64,000 nucleotides of DNA, taken from NCBI GenBank assembly GCA_963720695.1, contig CAVRGG010000004.1, forward strand, positions 930,001 to 994,000, in the 5' to 3' direction. This stretch comes from UBA668 sp963720695. Lineage in GTDB: Bacteria > Actinomycetota > Acidimicrobiia > Acidimicrobiales > Ilumatobacteraceae. Numbering within the stretch: the first letter of the stretch is position 1; every line of letters starts with the position of its first letter. Both the position numbers and the translations under genes were made by a program. A model generated the notes under the pieces. It was not told the DNA's origin and made no database searches. It saw only the letters and a list, made by a program, of their open reading frames with translations. Shown piece by piece: positions 55,410-62,750 of the stretch.

Positions 55410-56683
55410 CCCGCCTCGTCATCACCAACGGCACCGTGGTGGACCAGACCGGCGAGCGCCGCGCCGACGTCGCGATCGAGGACGGCCGCATCGTCGAGGT
55501 CGGCTCCGGACTCAGTGGCGACCGCTCACTCGACGCGTCGGGATGCGTGGTCTCCCCCGGCTTCGTCGACCTGCACGTCCACCTGCGCGAGCCCGGCAAG
55601 GAGGAGGCCGAGACGATCGAGACCGGCAGCCGCGCCGCCGCGCTCGGTGGGTTCACCGCGGTGGTCGCGATGCCCAACACCGATCCGTCGCAGGACAGCG
55701 TGTCGGTCGTCGAGTTCGTCCGCGAGCAGGGACGCCGGGCGGGCCTCTGCGAGGTCCTGCCGTCGGGGTGCATCACCATCGGGCGCGCCGGCGAGCGCCT
55801 CGCGCCGTTCGGAGAGCTCTCCGCGGCCGGCGTGCACCTGTTCACCGATGACGGGTCCGGCGTGCAGGACGCCCAACTCATGCGGCGAGCACTCGAGTAC
55901 GCCCGGCCACTCGGCATCGTGCTGGCCCAGCACTGCGAGGTCGCGTCGCTCACCAAGGGTGCCGTGATGCACGAGGGCTCGTGCTGCAGCCGGTTGGGGC
56001 TGCCGGGTTGGCCCGCGCTCGCCGAGGAGCTGATGGTGTTCCGCGACATCGAACTCGTGCGCCTCACGGGGGTGCCGATGCACTTCCTGCACCTGAGCAC
56101 CGCGCGCAGCGTGGACCTCGTCCGCGCGGCCAAGGCCGATGGGCTCCCCGTCACCGCCGAGGCCACCCCCCATCACTTCACGCTCACCGACGAGATGCTC
56201 GCCGGGTACGACGCCGTCTACAAGGTGAACCCGCCGCTGCGCACGCCTGCCGACATCGCCGCGCTCAAGGCCGGGCTCGCCGACGGGACCATCGACGCCA
56301 TCGCCACCGACCACGCGCCCCACGCCCCGCACACCAAGGAGGAGCCCCTCGATCTGGCGCCGCCGGGGATGCTCGGTTTGGAGACCGCGCTCGCGCTGGC
56401 CATCACCGAGCTCGACCTGCCCGTGGCCGACGTGGTGGCGCTGCTGAGCTGGCGACCGGCGGCCATCGCCGGGGTGGCGGACCGCCAGGGTCGACCTGTC
56501 GTCGCCGGTGAGCCTGCCAACCTCGCCGTGTTCGATCCGACCGAGGAGTGGACCGTCGTGCCGGCGCACCTCGCGAGCAAGAGCCGCAACACGCCCTACG
56601 CCGGACGGACGCTGCGGGGCAAGGTGCGTCACACGATCTTCGGCGGCGATGCCGTGGTGGTCGACGGCGTCGCCACCCGCTGA
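55406..56683 (+). CDS. pyrC: Dihydroorotase
   Basis: 425 residues, class I type. DLHVHLREPG gives the metal histidines; MPNTDP, HCEV and ATDHAPHA follow. It closes carbamoyl-aspartate to dihydroorotate. The ATG overlaps pyrB by four bases. The last codons and stop are part of a 17-bp tandem repeat. Confidence 0.97.
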   Translation: MTRLVITNGTVVDQTGERRADVAIEDGRIVEVGSGLSGDRSLDASGCVVSPGFVDLHVHLREPGKEEAETIETGSRAAALGGFTAVVAMPNTDPSQDSVSVVEFVREQGRRAGLCEVLPSGCITIGRAGERLAPFGELSAAGVHLFTDDGSGVQDAQLMRRALEYARPLGIVLAQHCEVASLTKGAVMHEGSCCSRLGLPGWPALAEELMVFRDIELVRLTGVPMHFLHLSTARSVDLVRAAKADGLPVTAEATPHHFTLTDEMLAGYDAVYKVNPPLRTPADIAALKAGLADGTIDAIATDHAPHAPHTKEEPLDLAPPGMLGLETALALAITELDLPVADVVALLSWRPAAIAGVADRQGRPVVAGEPANLAVFDPTEEWTVVPAHLASKSRNTPYAGRTLRGKVRHTIFGGDAVVVDGVATR

Positions 56684-56717
56684 ACCTCGCCACCCGCTGA
56701 ACCTCGCCATTCGCTGA
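56672..56717. repeat. 17-bp tandem repeat spanning the pyrC stop codon
   Basis: The unit GCCACCCGCTGAACCTC occurs at 56672-56688 and 56689-56705, with a partial, diverged third copy to 56717. Each copy carries a TGA, and because 17 is not a multiple of three the three TGAs fall in three different frames. Confidence 0.85.
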
Positions 56718-56841
56718 TCCCGGCGTCGCCGGCCCAGTCCCGCCCCGTCCCGCCCTCACGTCGGACATCGCAGGCCCGACACCATGCCCGCCGGGCATCA
56801 TTTCGGGCCTGCGCTCGCGCTGGCCAGGAGAGCGCGACGAT

Positions 56842-57423
56842 GTGGTGGTGGACACCCCCGCGTCGGTCGCAGCGATCATGGAGCGAACCGGGCTCTGGTG
56901 GGCCGTCGCCGGAGGGTGGGCCATCGATCTGTGGTTGGGCGAGCAGACACGCGATCACCACGATGTCGAGGTCGTGGTGAGAAGGAGCGACCAGCACGCC
57001 GTCCATGCTGCGCTGAGCGGCGAATGGGACCTGTTCGCGCTCGACCCTCCCGGGAGCGGCTGGCGGCCGTGGAGCGGTGCGCCGCTCGTCGCGCCGGCGT
57101 TCCAGCTGCAGGCCCGATCGGCGTCGACGGAGTTCGACCTCTTCACCGAGACGGTCGACGAGACGCTGTGGTCCTTCCGTCGCGACGACCGGATCACCGT
57201 GCCCGCGGGCGATGTGATCGTGCCGAGCGCGTCGGGGATCCCGGTCGTTCGGCCCGACATCCAGTTGCTCTACATGGCCAAGTCGACCGATCCCAAGAAC
57301 GGACGCGACTTCGAGCTCGCCCGCCCGCACCTGGATTCGGCGGCGTCGGCGTGGCTGAGGGACGCGCTGCAGATCGCGCTCCCCGGGCACCCCTGGTCGG
57401 AACGCCTCGCGGCGCAGGGATGA
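56842..57423 (+). CDS. Nucleotidyltransferase-domain protein (aminoglycoside adenylyltransferase-like)
   Basis: 193 residues from a GTG. AVAGGWAIDLWLG followed by RDHHDVEVVV is the nucleotidyltransferase core (GG...hDh[DE]h) of the AadB/LinB-like family. Members transfer AMP to antibiotics or act as toxin-like transferases; this one has no antitoxin partner beside it. Several GTG codons in a row (56842-56850) make the exact start uncertain. Confidence 0.78.
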   Translation: MVVDTPASVAAIMERTGLWWAVAGGWAIDLWLGEQTRDHHDVEVVVRRSDQHAVHAALSGEWDLFALDPPGSGWRPWSGAPLVAPAFQLQARSASTEFDLFTETVDETLWSFRRDDRITVPAGDVIVPSASGIPVVRPDIQLLYMAKSTDPKNGRDFELARPHLDSAASAWLRDALQIALPGHPWSERLAAQG

Positions 57424-57431
57424 GCGTGTCG

Positions 57432-58361
57432 CTACGCGGCGAGGTCGGCGACCTGAGGATCATCGGTGATCTCGTCGGGCTCCACGACGCTGGCTGCGCG
57501 GCGTTGAATGACGAAGCGCATCCCGAGCGCCGTCAGGTCGACCACGAGGATCATCGCCAGGAACAACAGCGCCCACGGTCGATGTTCGGTGGCAGTGGTC
57601 GCCGTCACCGGCGACCCTGACGTGGTTGCGGTGAGTCGCCACTTCATCGTGCCGAACGACGGTGCCGGCATGGTGGCTTCGACGACCTGTGTCCACGTCT
57701 GACCCGGCTCGATGGTGCCGGGAGCGTCGAAGCCGAAGGTCACCAACTCGTTGCCCTCACTGCGCCCCGCAGCACCGGCCAGGCGTGTCACATCCAAGGG
57801 GACGGTCGAGCGGTTCTTCACGGTCGCGGTGATTCGGTACCGCACCGGTCCGCCGAGGCTGGAGCGCACCCATCCGACGGCGCCGTTCGGTTCGGCGACC
57901 GCAGCAATCGAGAGCGCGAACGGATCACGGATGTTCGGGCTGTCGACCGGGGTCGCCACCGGGTGGCCGATGATCGTGAACGGCGCCACCGCGACCTCGT
58001 CGTCGAGACCGCTCGACACGCGGACCAGGCACGGACACGGCGCCGGCGGCGCCGCGACGCGCATCGTGATCACGGTGGCGGCGCCGAGAGGGGCGAGGCT
58101 CTCTGCCATGCTCGCCGTCATGTTGCAGTCGCCCGAGCCGCGACGGGCCTCGTTGCCGCAGATCGCCAGTGTGACGTTCGGCGAACGGAAGCCCTCGACG
58201 GTCACTCGCAGGTCCGACCCGAGCGACACCTGGGACTGATCCACCCGAGCGCTCGGGCCGGTCACGATGGGCTCCAGGCCCGCCGCCGACGTCAGCTCGA
58301 ACCCGACGACGAGCACCACCAACGCCAGGCACGCGAGGACGAGTCGGCGAACACGGGTCAC
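57432..58361 (-). CDS. Secreted, C-terminally anchored Ig-like protein (possible neocarzinostatin-like fold)
   Basis: 309 residues: an N-terminal signal segment (about 7-25), an extracellular domain (about 35-125) of the style SLGSDLRVTVEGFRSPNV with four or five cysteines (AICGN, GDCNM, PCPCL), a second beta-rich domain (about 130-250) and a membrane helix (about 265-284) with a basic-acidic tail. The first domain recalls neocarzinostatin-family Ig folds, but this is a weak match by eye. It overlaps the WxL-interacting-type gene by four bases, so it is the last gene of that cluster. Confidence 0.65.
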   Translation of the reverse strand: MTRVRRLVLACLALVVLVVGFELTSAAGLEPIVTGPSARVDQSQVSLGSDLRVTVEGFRSPNVTLAICGNEARRGSGDCNMTASMAESLAPLGAATVITMRVAAPPAPCPCLVRVSSGLDDEVAVAPFTIIGHPVATPVDSPNIRDPFALSIAAVAEPNGAVGWVRSSLGGPVRYRITATVKNRSTVPLDVTRLAGAAGRSEGNELVTFGFDAPGTIEPGQTWTQVVEATMPAPSFGTMKWRLTATTSGSPVTATTATEHRPWALLFLAMILVVDLTALGMRFVIQRRAASVVEPDEITDDPQVADLAA

Positions 58362-59461
58362 GACGGCTGATGCTCCCGCTCGAGTTCCGGCAGCGGCTCC
58401 ACGCCGGTCGATGCGGGCGACTCGCCCAGGACGCGGCGTCGGTACGCGCGGAACGCGAGCAGGCCGAACAGCAGCGCGAGCAGGAACCCGAGTACGGCCA
58501 GCGGAGGAGCGAACGTGAGGTCGCTCCCTGCCGATTCGCGGACCGTCCCGAGGTCGGCGGAGCCTGTTGGCCGTACTCGAATCGTCGTCCGGTCGAGGAA
58601 CGCTGCGGGGACGCCGTCGACGTCCGCGGAGAGGACCACGTCCTGTCCCGGGAGCAGTTCGGGGATGTCGGGCAAGGTGACGGTCTGGTTGCCGAGTCCG
58701 AGGGGCCCGCCGATCGTCAGTGTCGCACCGCCTCCGAGGCGAACGTTGCCGCGGTTCTCGATGCGATAGGTCACGTGAGCCGATCCGTCGAGTGGGTTCG
58801 CCGACTGGTGATAGCTGGTCTCCACGTCAGCGACCGCCAATTCGGGGAACAGCGGCCCGTTGACGCGCAGGTAGAGCCGAGATCCCGTGCGTCGATCGAC
58901 CGTGATGACCTGGCCGTTGCCGCCGGCGCCGACCGACGGACTCGACGCGAGGATCGCGCCGACGTGGTCGCCGGCCGAGGCGCCCGCGGGGATGGTGATC
59001 GAGATGGGGATGGTGACCTGCTTGCCGGCGGGCACGGTGACCATCTCCTGCGGAAAGGTCACCCACGTGCCGACGTCGGCGGGCACCTGGTCGCTGGCCA
59101 GGACGTCGAACTGGCCGTCGGCGTTGTTGAAGGCGTCGGTGGCGAACACTCGGAAGGTCTGCGCATCCGTGCCGTAGTTGAGAAGGGTGACCGCATCCTG
59201 GATCACCGCGCCCTGATCGGCGACATAGGTCAGCGTGGAGCGGCTTCCTCCCTTGTCGGGCAGGTCGTTGGCAGGTACGAGCGCCCAGCTCTGCACCTCC
59301 TGGTCCGGCGGCGCAGTGTCGTTCGGGGCGCCCGATTCGACGGCTGCCGGGTTCGTGGTCGGCGGCGGCGCCGCGTGGGCGACCGACGATGGGAGTCCGG
59401 ACGCGAAGAATGCCACCGACATCGCGGTGGCAATGAGGACGAGACGTCGCCGTGCTTTCAT
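58358..59461 (-). CDS. WxL-interacting-protein-like (DUF916-type) membrane protein
   Basis: 367 residues. The signal peptide ends near HAAP (about 31). The next domain (about 60-180) has the DUF916 style: FTLLNYGTDAQTF-like strands (TLLNYGTDAQTFRVFATDAF) and VPAGKQVTIPISITIP. A second domain (about 200-310; YRIENRGNVRLGGGATLTI) resembles the DUF3324 host-binding part. A C-terminal helix (about 322-343) with RAYRRR anchors it. Family knowledge from Firmicutes: such proteins hold WxL-domain proteins at the wall. The WxL gene lies just upstream, matching that pairing. The ATG at 59461 starts the signal peptide. Confidence 0.75.
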   Translation of the reverse strand: MKARRRLVLIATAMSVAFFASGLPSSVAHAAPPPTTNPAAVESGAPNDTAPPDQEVQSWALVPANDLPDKGGSRSTLTYVADQGAVIQDAVTLLNYGTDAQTFRVFATDAFNNADGQFDVLASDQVPADVGTWVTFPQEMVTVPAGKQVTIPISITIPAGASAGDHVGAILASSPSVGAGGNGQVITVDRRTGSRLYLRVNGPLFPELAVADVETSYHQSANPLDGSAHVTYRIENRGNVRLGGGATLTIGGPLGLGNQTVTLPDIPELLPGQDVVLSADVDGVPAAFLDRTTIRVRPTGSADLGTVRESAGSDLTFAPPLAVLGFLLALLFGLLAFRAYRRRVLGESPASTGVEPLPELEREHQPS

Positions 59462-59494
59462 GAAGGGAGAAGACTTTCGTGGGAGAACGCCATG

Positions 59495-59530
59495 GGTGGT
59501 GTGGGACTGCCGGAGCAGTCCCACACCACC
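59495..59530 (-). terminator. Strong hairpin between the WxL and WxL-interacting genes
   Basis: A perfect 16-bp stem (59495-59510 with 59515-59530) and a four-base loop lie in the 105-base gap. There is no T-run, so partial termination or protection of the upstream mRNA 3' end are both possible. Confidence 0.65.
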
Positions 59531-59566
59531 GTCATGGAGTTGGTGGGTGTGAAACCAACGGCTCGA

Positions 59567-61348
59567 TCAGACGACCGAGAACGTCAGCGTGGCGTTGTAG
59601 GTACCGGAGGGAACCGTCACCGGGATCAGCAGACGCAGCCGAGCGTCCATCTGAGCCACGCCCAAGCTCGCCGTGGTGGCCGACGCCAAGGTGGCGGGGG
59701 CAGCGAGTCCGGGGTTGTTCGGCAGCAACGCCGACCCGGCAGTGACGACCTGACCGGCCGAGAAGCCGTTGACCTTCGGGGTCCAGCCCATCCAGTTGCC
59801 ACCGAAGGTGACCGAGGAGTTGGTGCTGTTGACGAAGTCGCTCATCGTGCCGTTGAGCGTCCAGCCGTTCTGACCGTCACGGGTGTCGGAGACCGTCACC
59901 TGGTTGATCTGACCGGCTGCCGCGTAGTACTGGCCCGCTTCTGCACCGGAGGTGACGAGCGAAGCCGTCCCGAGATCGATGCCGCAGTGGGTCGGGTACG
60001 TGGCGGGCGAGTAACTCGGGTACAGGCCGTTGGTGTAGTTGGGATCGACACCACCGGCGCCGTTCGCACCGAGCGTCGGGCCGGTCTGGCCGCCGGCGGC
60101 AACCGTGGCGCCCTTCGCGGCGAGTGCGCCGAAGCCGGGCGACGCCGGCTCGAGGTCGAGCGCACCGTAGACACCACAGACCTGCGTCAGGACCAGAGCA
60201 CCGGCCGGTCGGGTGACCGCGATGTCCTGGATGATGAGGCTGTCACCGAGTGCCACGAACGTCAACGACGCCGGAGTGCTGTAGGCCGGGGCGGCGTACA
60301 CCGGAGTGATGTCGACCGTGTAGCTCGTGCCTGCGGTGAGCGCACCGAGGGTCACGCTCGTCGAACCTGCGGTCACCGCTCCGATCGTCACGCCGGCGGC
60401 CGGAGTGACCGCCACGTCGTAGAACGGCGCAGCGTCAGGAGCGATCGCCGGGGCGATCCAGTTGATGGTGGCGCTCGCAGCACCCAACGCCGTGGTGGTG
60501 AGAACGACCGGCGGGCGGGCGTTCACATCGACGGGGGTGCCACTGACTGCGTTCGACGCGGGGCCAGTGCCGACGCTGTTGATCGTGGCAACCGTGACCG
60601 AGTACGACACACCGTTGACGAGTCCGGTCAACGAGAACGTCGTGGCCGGAGCCGGGACGGTCAGGCTGACGACCGGACCGGACGTCGGGGTTGCGGTGAC
60701 TGCGTACCCGGTGGCGGCAGGAGATGCCACGGGAGCAGCGAAGGTACCCGACAGGGTTCCGGCGCCGGCGGTGAGCGGAGCGTTCAGCGTCGGGGCCGAC
60801 GGAAGCACCTGCACCGTGTAGCTCCCGGCGGCGTCCACGGCGATCGTCGTCGACCAGTAGCGGGCGGTGGCACCGGCGAGCACGCAGGCGAAACCGACCT
60901 TGTAGTTACCGGCCGTGACGAATCCCGCAGGGAAGACGCCGAAGCTCATGGTCGGGATGCCCGTGACGAGGCCCGTCGTGACGGCGGTGTTGTTGGCGAC
61001 GACCGGCGAACCGCCGTTCGAGAACAACGGCTGGGCGAACCCAGCACCCGGGTCGATCGGGAACCCCGCACCGTCGTACGTGAGTGTTGCCACGTCGACC
61101 GATGAAGGCACCATGTAGGTGGTCCATTGATAACCGCCCGAGGCGGTGTCACCCGGGCACACGTTGTTCGGTGCCGTGAGGCCCAGCGTGAACACCGTGG
61201 TGCTGGTGCCGGCGAGCGGGGTCATGGTCTGACCCGCCGTCGGCGCCGTGCCCGCTGGCAACGCGCTCGCGTTGGTGGAGATCAGACCGACGGCTGCAGT
61301 CGCGAGGACTGCGGCACCGGCGACGATCCTGGTGAGTTTCGTACGCAT
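59567..61348 (-). CDS. Surface protein with fibronectin type III-like repeats and C-terminal WxL domain
   Basis: 593 residues. A signal peptide (to about 30), a first domain with CPGDTASGGYQW, two fibronectin-like repeats (about 185-275 and 280-365; LTGLVNGVSYSVTVATIN, GALTAGTSYTVDITPVY), then a WxL-type domain: INQVTVSDTRDGQNGWTL (WxL near residue 496), FGGNWMGWTPKV, and a closing LRLLIPVTVPSGTYNATLTF. Family knowledge: WxL domains bind peptidoglycan non-covalently. AAAGGA stands about 12 bases before the ATG at 61348. It probably forms the outer layer of a complex with the neighbouring anchored proteins. Confidence 0.8.
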   Translation of the reverse strand: MRTKLTRIVAGAAVLATAAVGLISTNASALPAGTAPTAGQTMTPLAGTSTTVFTLGLTAPNNVCPGDTASGGYQWTTYMVPSSVDVATLTYDGAGFPIDPGAGFAQPLFSNGGSPVVANNTAVTTGLVTGIPTMSFGVFPAGFVTAGNYKVGFACVLAGATARYWSTTIAVDAAGSYTVQVLPSAPTLNAPLTAGAGTLSGTFAAPVASPAATGYAVTATPTSGPVVSLTVPAPATTFSLTGLVNGVSYSVTVATINSVGTGPASNAVSGTPVDVNARPPVVLTTTALGAASATINWIAPAIAPDAAPFYDVAVTPAAGVTIGAVTAGSTSVTLGALTAGTSYTVDITPVYAAPAYSTPASLTFVALGDSLIIQDIAVTRPAGALVLTQVCGVYGALDLEPASPGFGALAAKGATVAAGGQTGPTLGANGAGGVDPNYTNGLYPSYSPATYPTHCGIDLGTASLVTSGAEAGQYYAAAGQINQVTVSDTRDGQNGWTLNGTMSDFVNSTNSSVTFGGNWMGWTPKVNGFSAGQVVTAGSALLPNNPGLAAPATLASATTASLGVAQMDARLRLLIPVTVPSGTYNATLTFSVV

Positions 61349-61400
61349 TGAGGAATGGTTCCTTTCGAAGTGTGTGGAGGAGGGGGTGCGCGATGCAGGA

Positions 61401-62603
61401 TCAGAGCTGGCCACTGATGTAGCTGCCCTTGGTGGTGGTGATGTCGCCGCAGTTCGCGATCGTCTGGAACCCGAAGGCCTGGATCGTCGAGGTCTGCTGG
61501 CACACTGCCGATGTCGGACCAGAGAAGAGCGTCTTCAGGTCGTCGTTGCCGAACGCGCTGGCGATCTTCGAGGTGGGCAGGACGTTGTAGACGTAACGGC
61601 CGAACACCGAGTCGGCGTAGAAGGTGTTACTGGGCACCAGGTTCGGGGCGGTACCGGAGACCGGCGAACCGAGGTTCACGGCGCTGCCGTTGTCGGAGAT
61701 CGAGCCGATCTGGACGCCAGCAGGCGGAGCACCCGGTGCCTTAAGGTTGGACTTGGCGATGAACGCTCCGGCCGAGAATCCGATGATCACCTGGTCGTTG
61801 GCATTCGCCGGGATGGCCGCGAGGGCGTCACCGCGAGCCTTGAGGGCGGCGCCGTCGTTCTCTTCCGCGCGCACACCGACACCGAGCAGGTTGTTGCACT
61901 CGCTGGTGGACGAGTCCTCCTGGCCCGCGGTCGCTGTCGTAACGCCCTGCCAGAACGAGTAGGTGCCCGAGCTGGTCTGGATGCCGCACGGGACGATGCG
62001 AACGCCACCGATCACTGCCGGGCCGGTCGTGAAGAGCTGAGTGAGCTGAGCGCGGGTGAGGGTCGTGACGGCTGCCCCGTTGGCGCGGTACGTGGCGAAG
62101 CTGACAGCGTCGCGGGCGAACGGCACGTAGGTGAGCAGCGTCCCGGTGTCGCCGGCAGCGGGGCCGGCGGAGGAACGGGCGAAGTCGACCTGACCCGACA
62201 CATTGACCGGACCACCGCACGTCGCGTTGCCGTAGCCCGTGCCGTCGAGTGCACGGCTGAGTGCACGGCGACCGGCACTGGAGCCCTGCGGGCGGTTGAA
62301 CGTCGGGCCGCCGAGCTTGGCGGTGATGCAGGTGTCCGCGACACCGGCGGGCGGGAGGGCATCGAACGAGATGACCTGCTTGGCACCGGAGGCCACACTG
62401 CTGTGGATCGGGGTGTAGTAGATGCCGTTGGTGGTCCCGGCGAACGCATTGGTGACGTCCTGGATCGTGTCCGAGCCGACGCCGACGAATGCCGACAGCT
62501 GCTTGGGATCCGCGTTCGCAGAGCTGGCCATGATGGCCGAGCCGAGCATTGCGGTCGCGGCGACTGCGAGAGCGAGGCGCCTCTTCTTCGCTGAATTCAG
62601 CAT
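61401..62603 (-). CDS. PstS-like periplasmic/cell-surface substrate-binding protein
   Basis: 400 residues. Signal peptide to about residue 31 (ASSANADP). VGSDTIQDVTNAFA and SSAGRRALSRAL resemble the phosphate-binding loops of PstS-like proteins, and a later GTYSFWQGV segment is typical of the fold. There is no lipobox and no sortase motif, so it is probably secreted or wall-associated. It lies 147 bases after the PstB-like gene; pstC and pstA are not adjacent. It could feed a transporter encoded elsewhere or act as a surface phosphate-binding protein. Confidence 0.8.
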   Translation of the reverse strand: MLNSAKKRRLALAVAATAMLGSAIMASSANADPKQLSAFVGVGSDTIQDVTNAFAGTTNGIYYTPIHSSVASGAKQVISFDALPPAGVADTCITAKLGGPTFNRPQGSSAGRRALSRALDGTGYGNATCGGPVNVSGQVDFARSSAGPAAGDTGTLLTYVPFARDAVSFATYRANGAAVTTLTRAQLTQLFTTGPAVIGGVRIVPCGIQTSSGTYSFWQGVTTATAGQEDSSTSECNNLLGVGVRAEENDGAALKARGDALAAIPANANDQVIIGFSAGAFIAKSNLKAPGAPPAGVQIGSISDNGSAVNLGSPVSGTAPNLVPSNTFYADSVFGRYVYNVLPTSKIASAFGNDDLKTLFSGPTSAVCQQTSTIQAFGFQTIANCGDITTTKGSYISGQL

Positions 62604-62750
62604 GGTGATTTCTGGTCCCTTCGTGTGACGGTTACCCCGGTCGAACGCCATGGGCAGGCGGCACGATGACAGACCCGTCTGACCGCAATCTGGCCGCTGG
62701 ATGAACGCTGAACATTTCCGTCAGGGATTCATCTGCAGGTCATCAAGGCG

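Noticed and set aside
56842..57423. AbiEii-like toxin of a toxin-antitoxin pair
   Set aside because: No antitoxin-like gene lies on either side; the motif fits the aminoglycoside adenylyltransferase-like family better.
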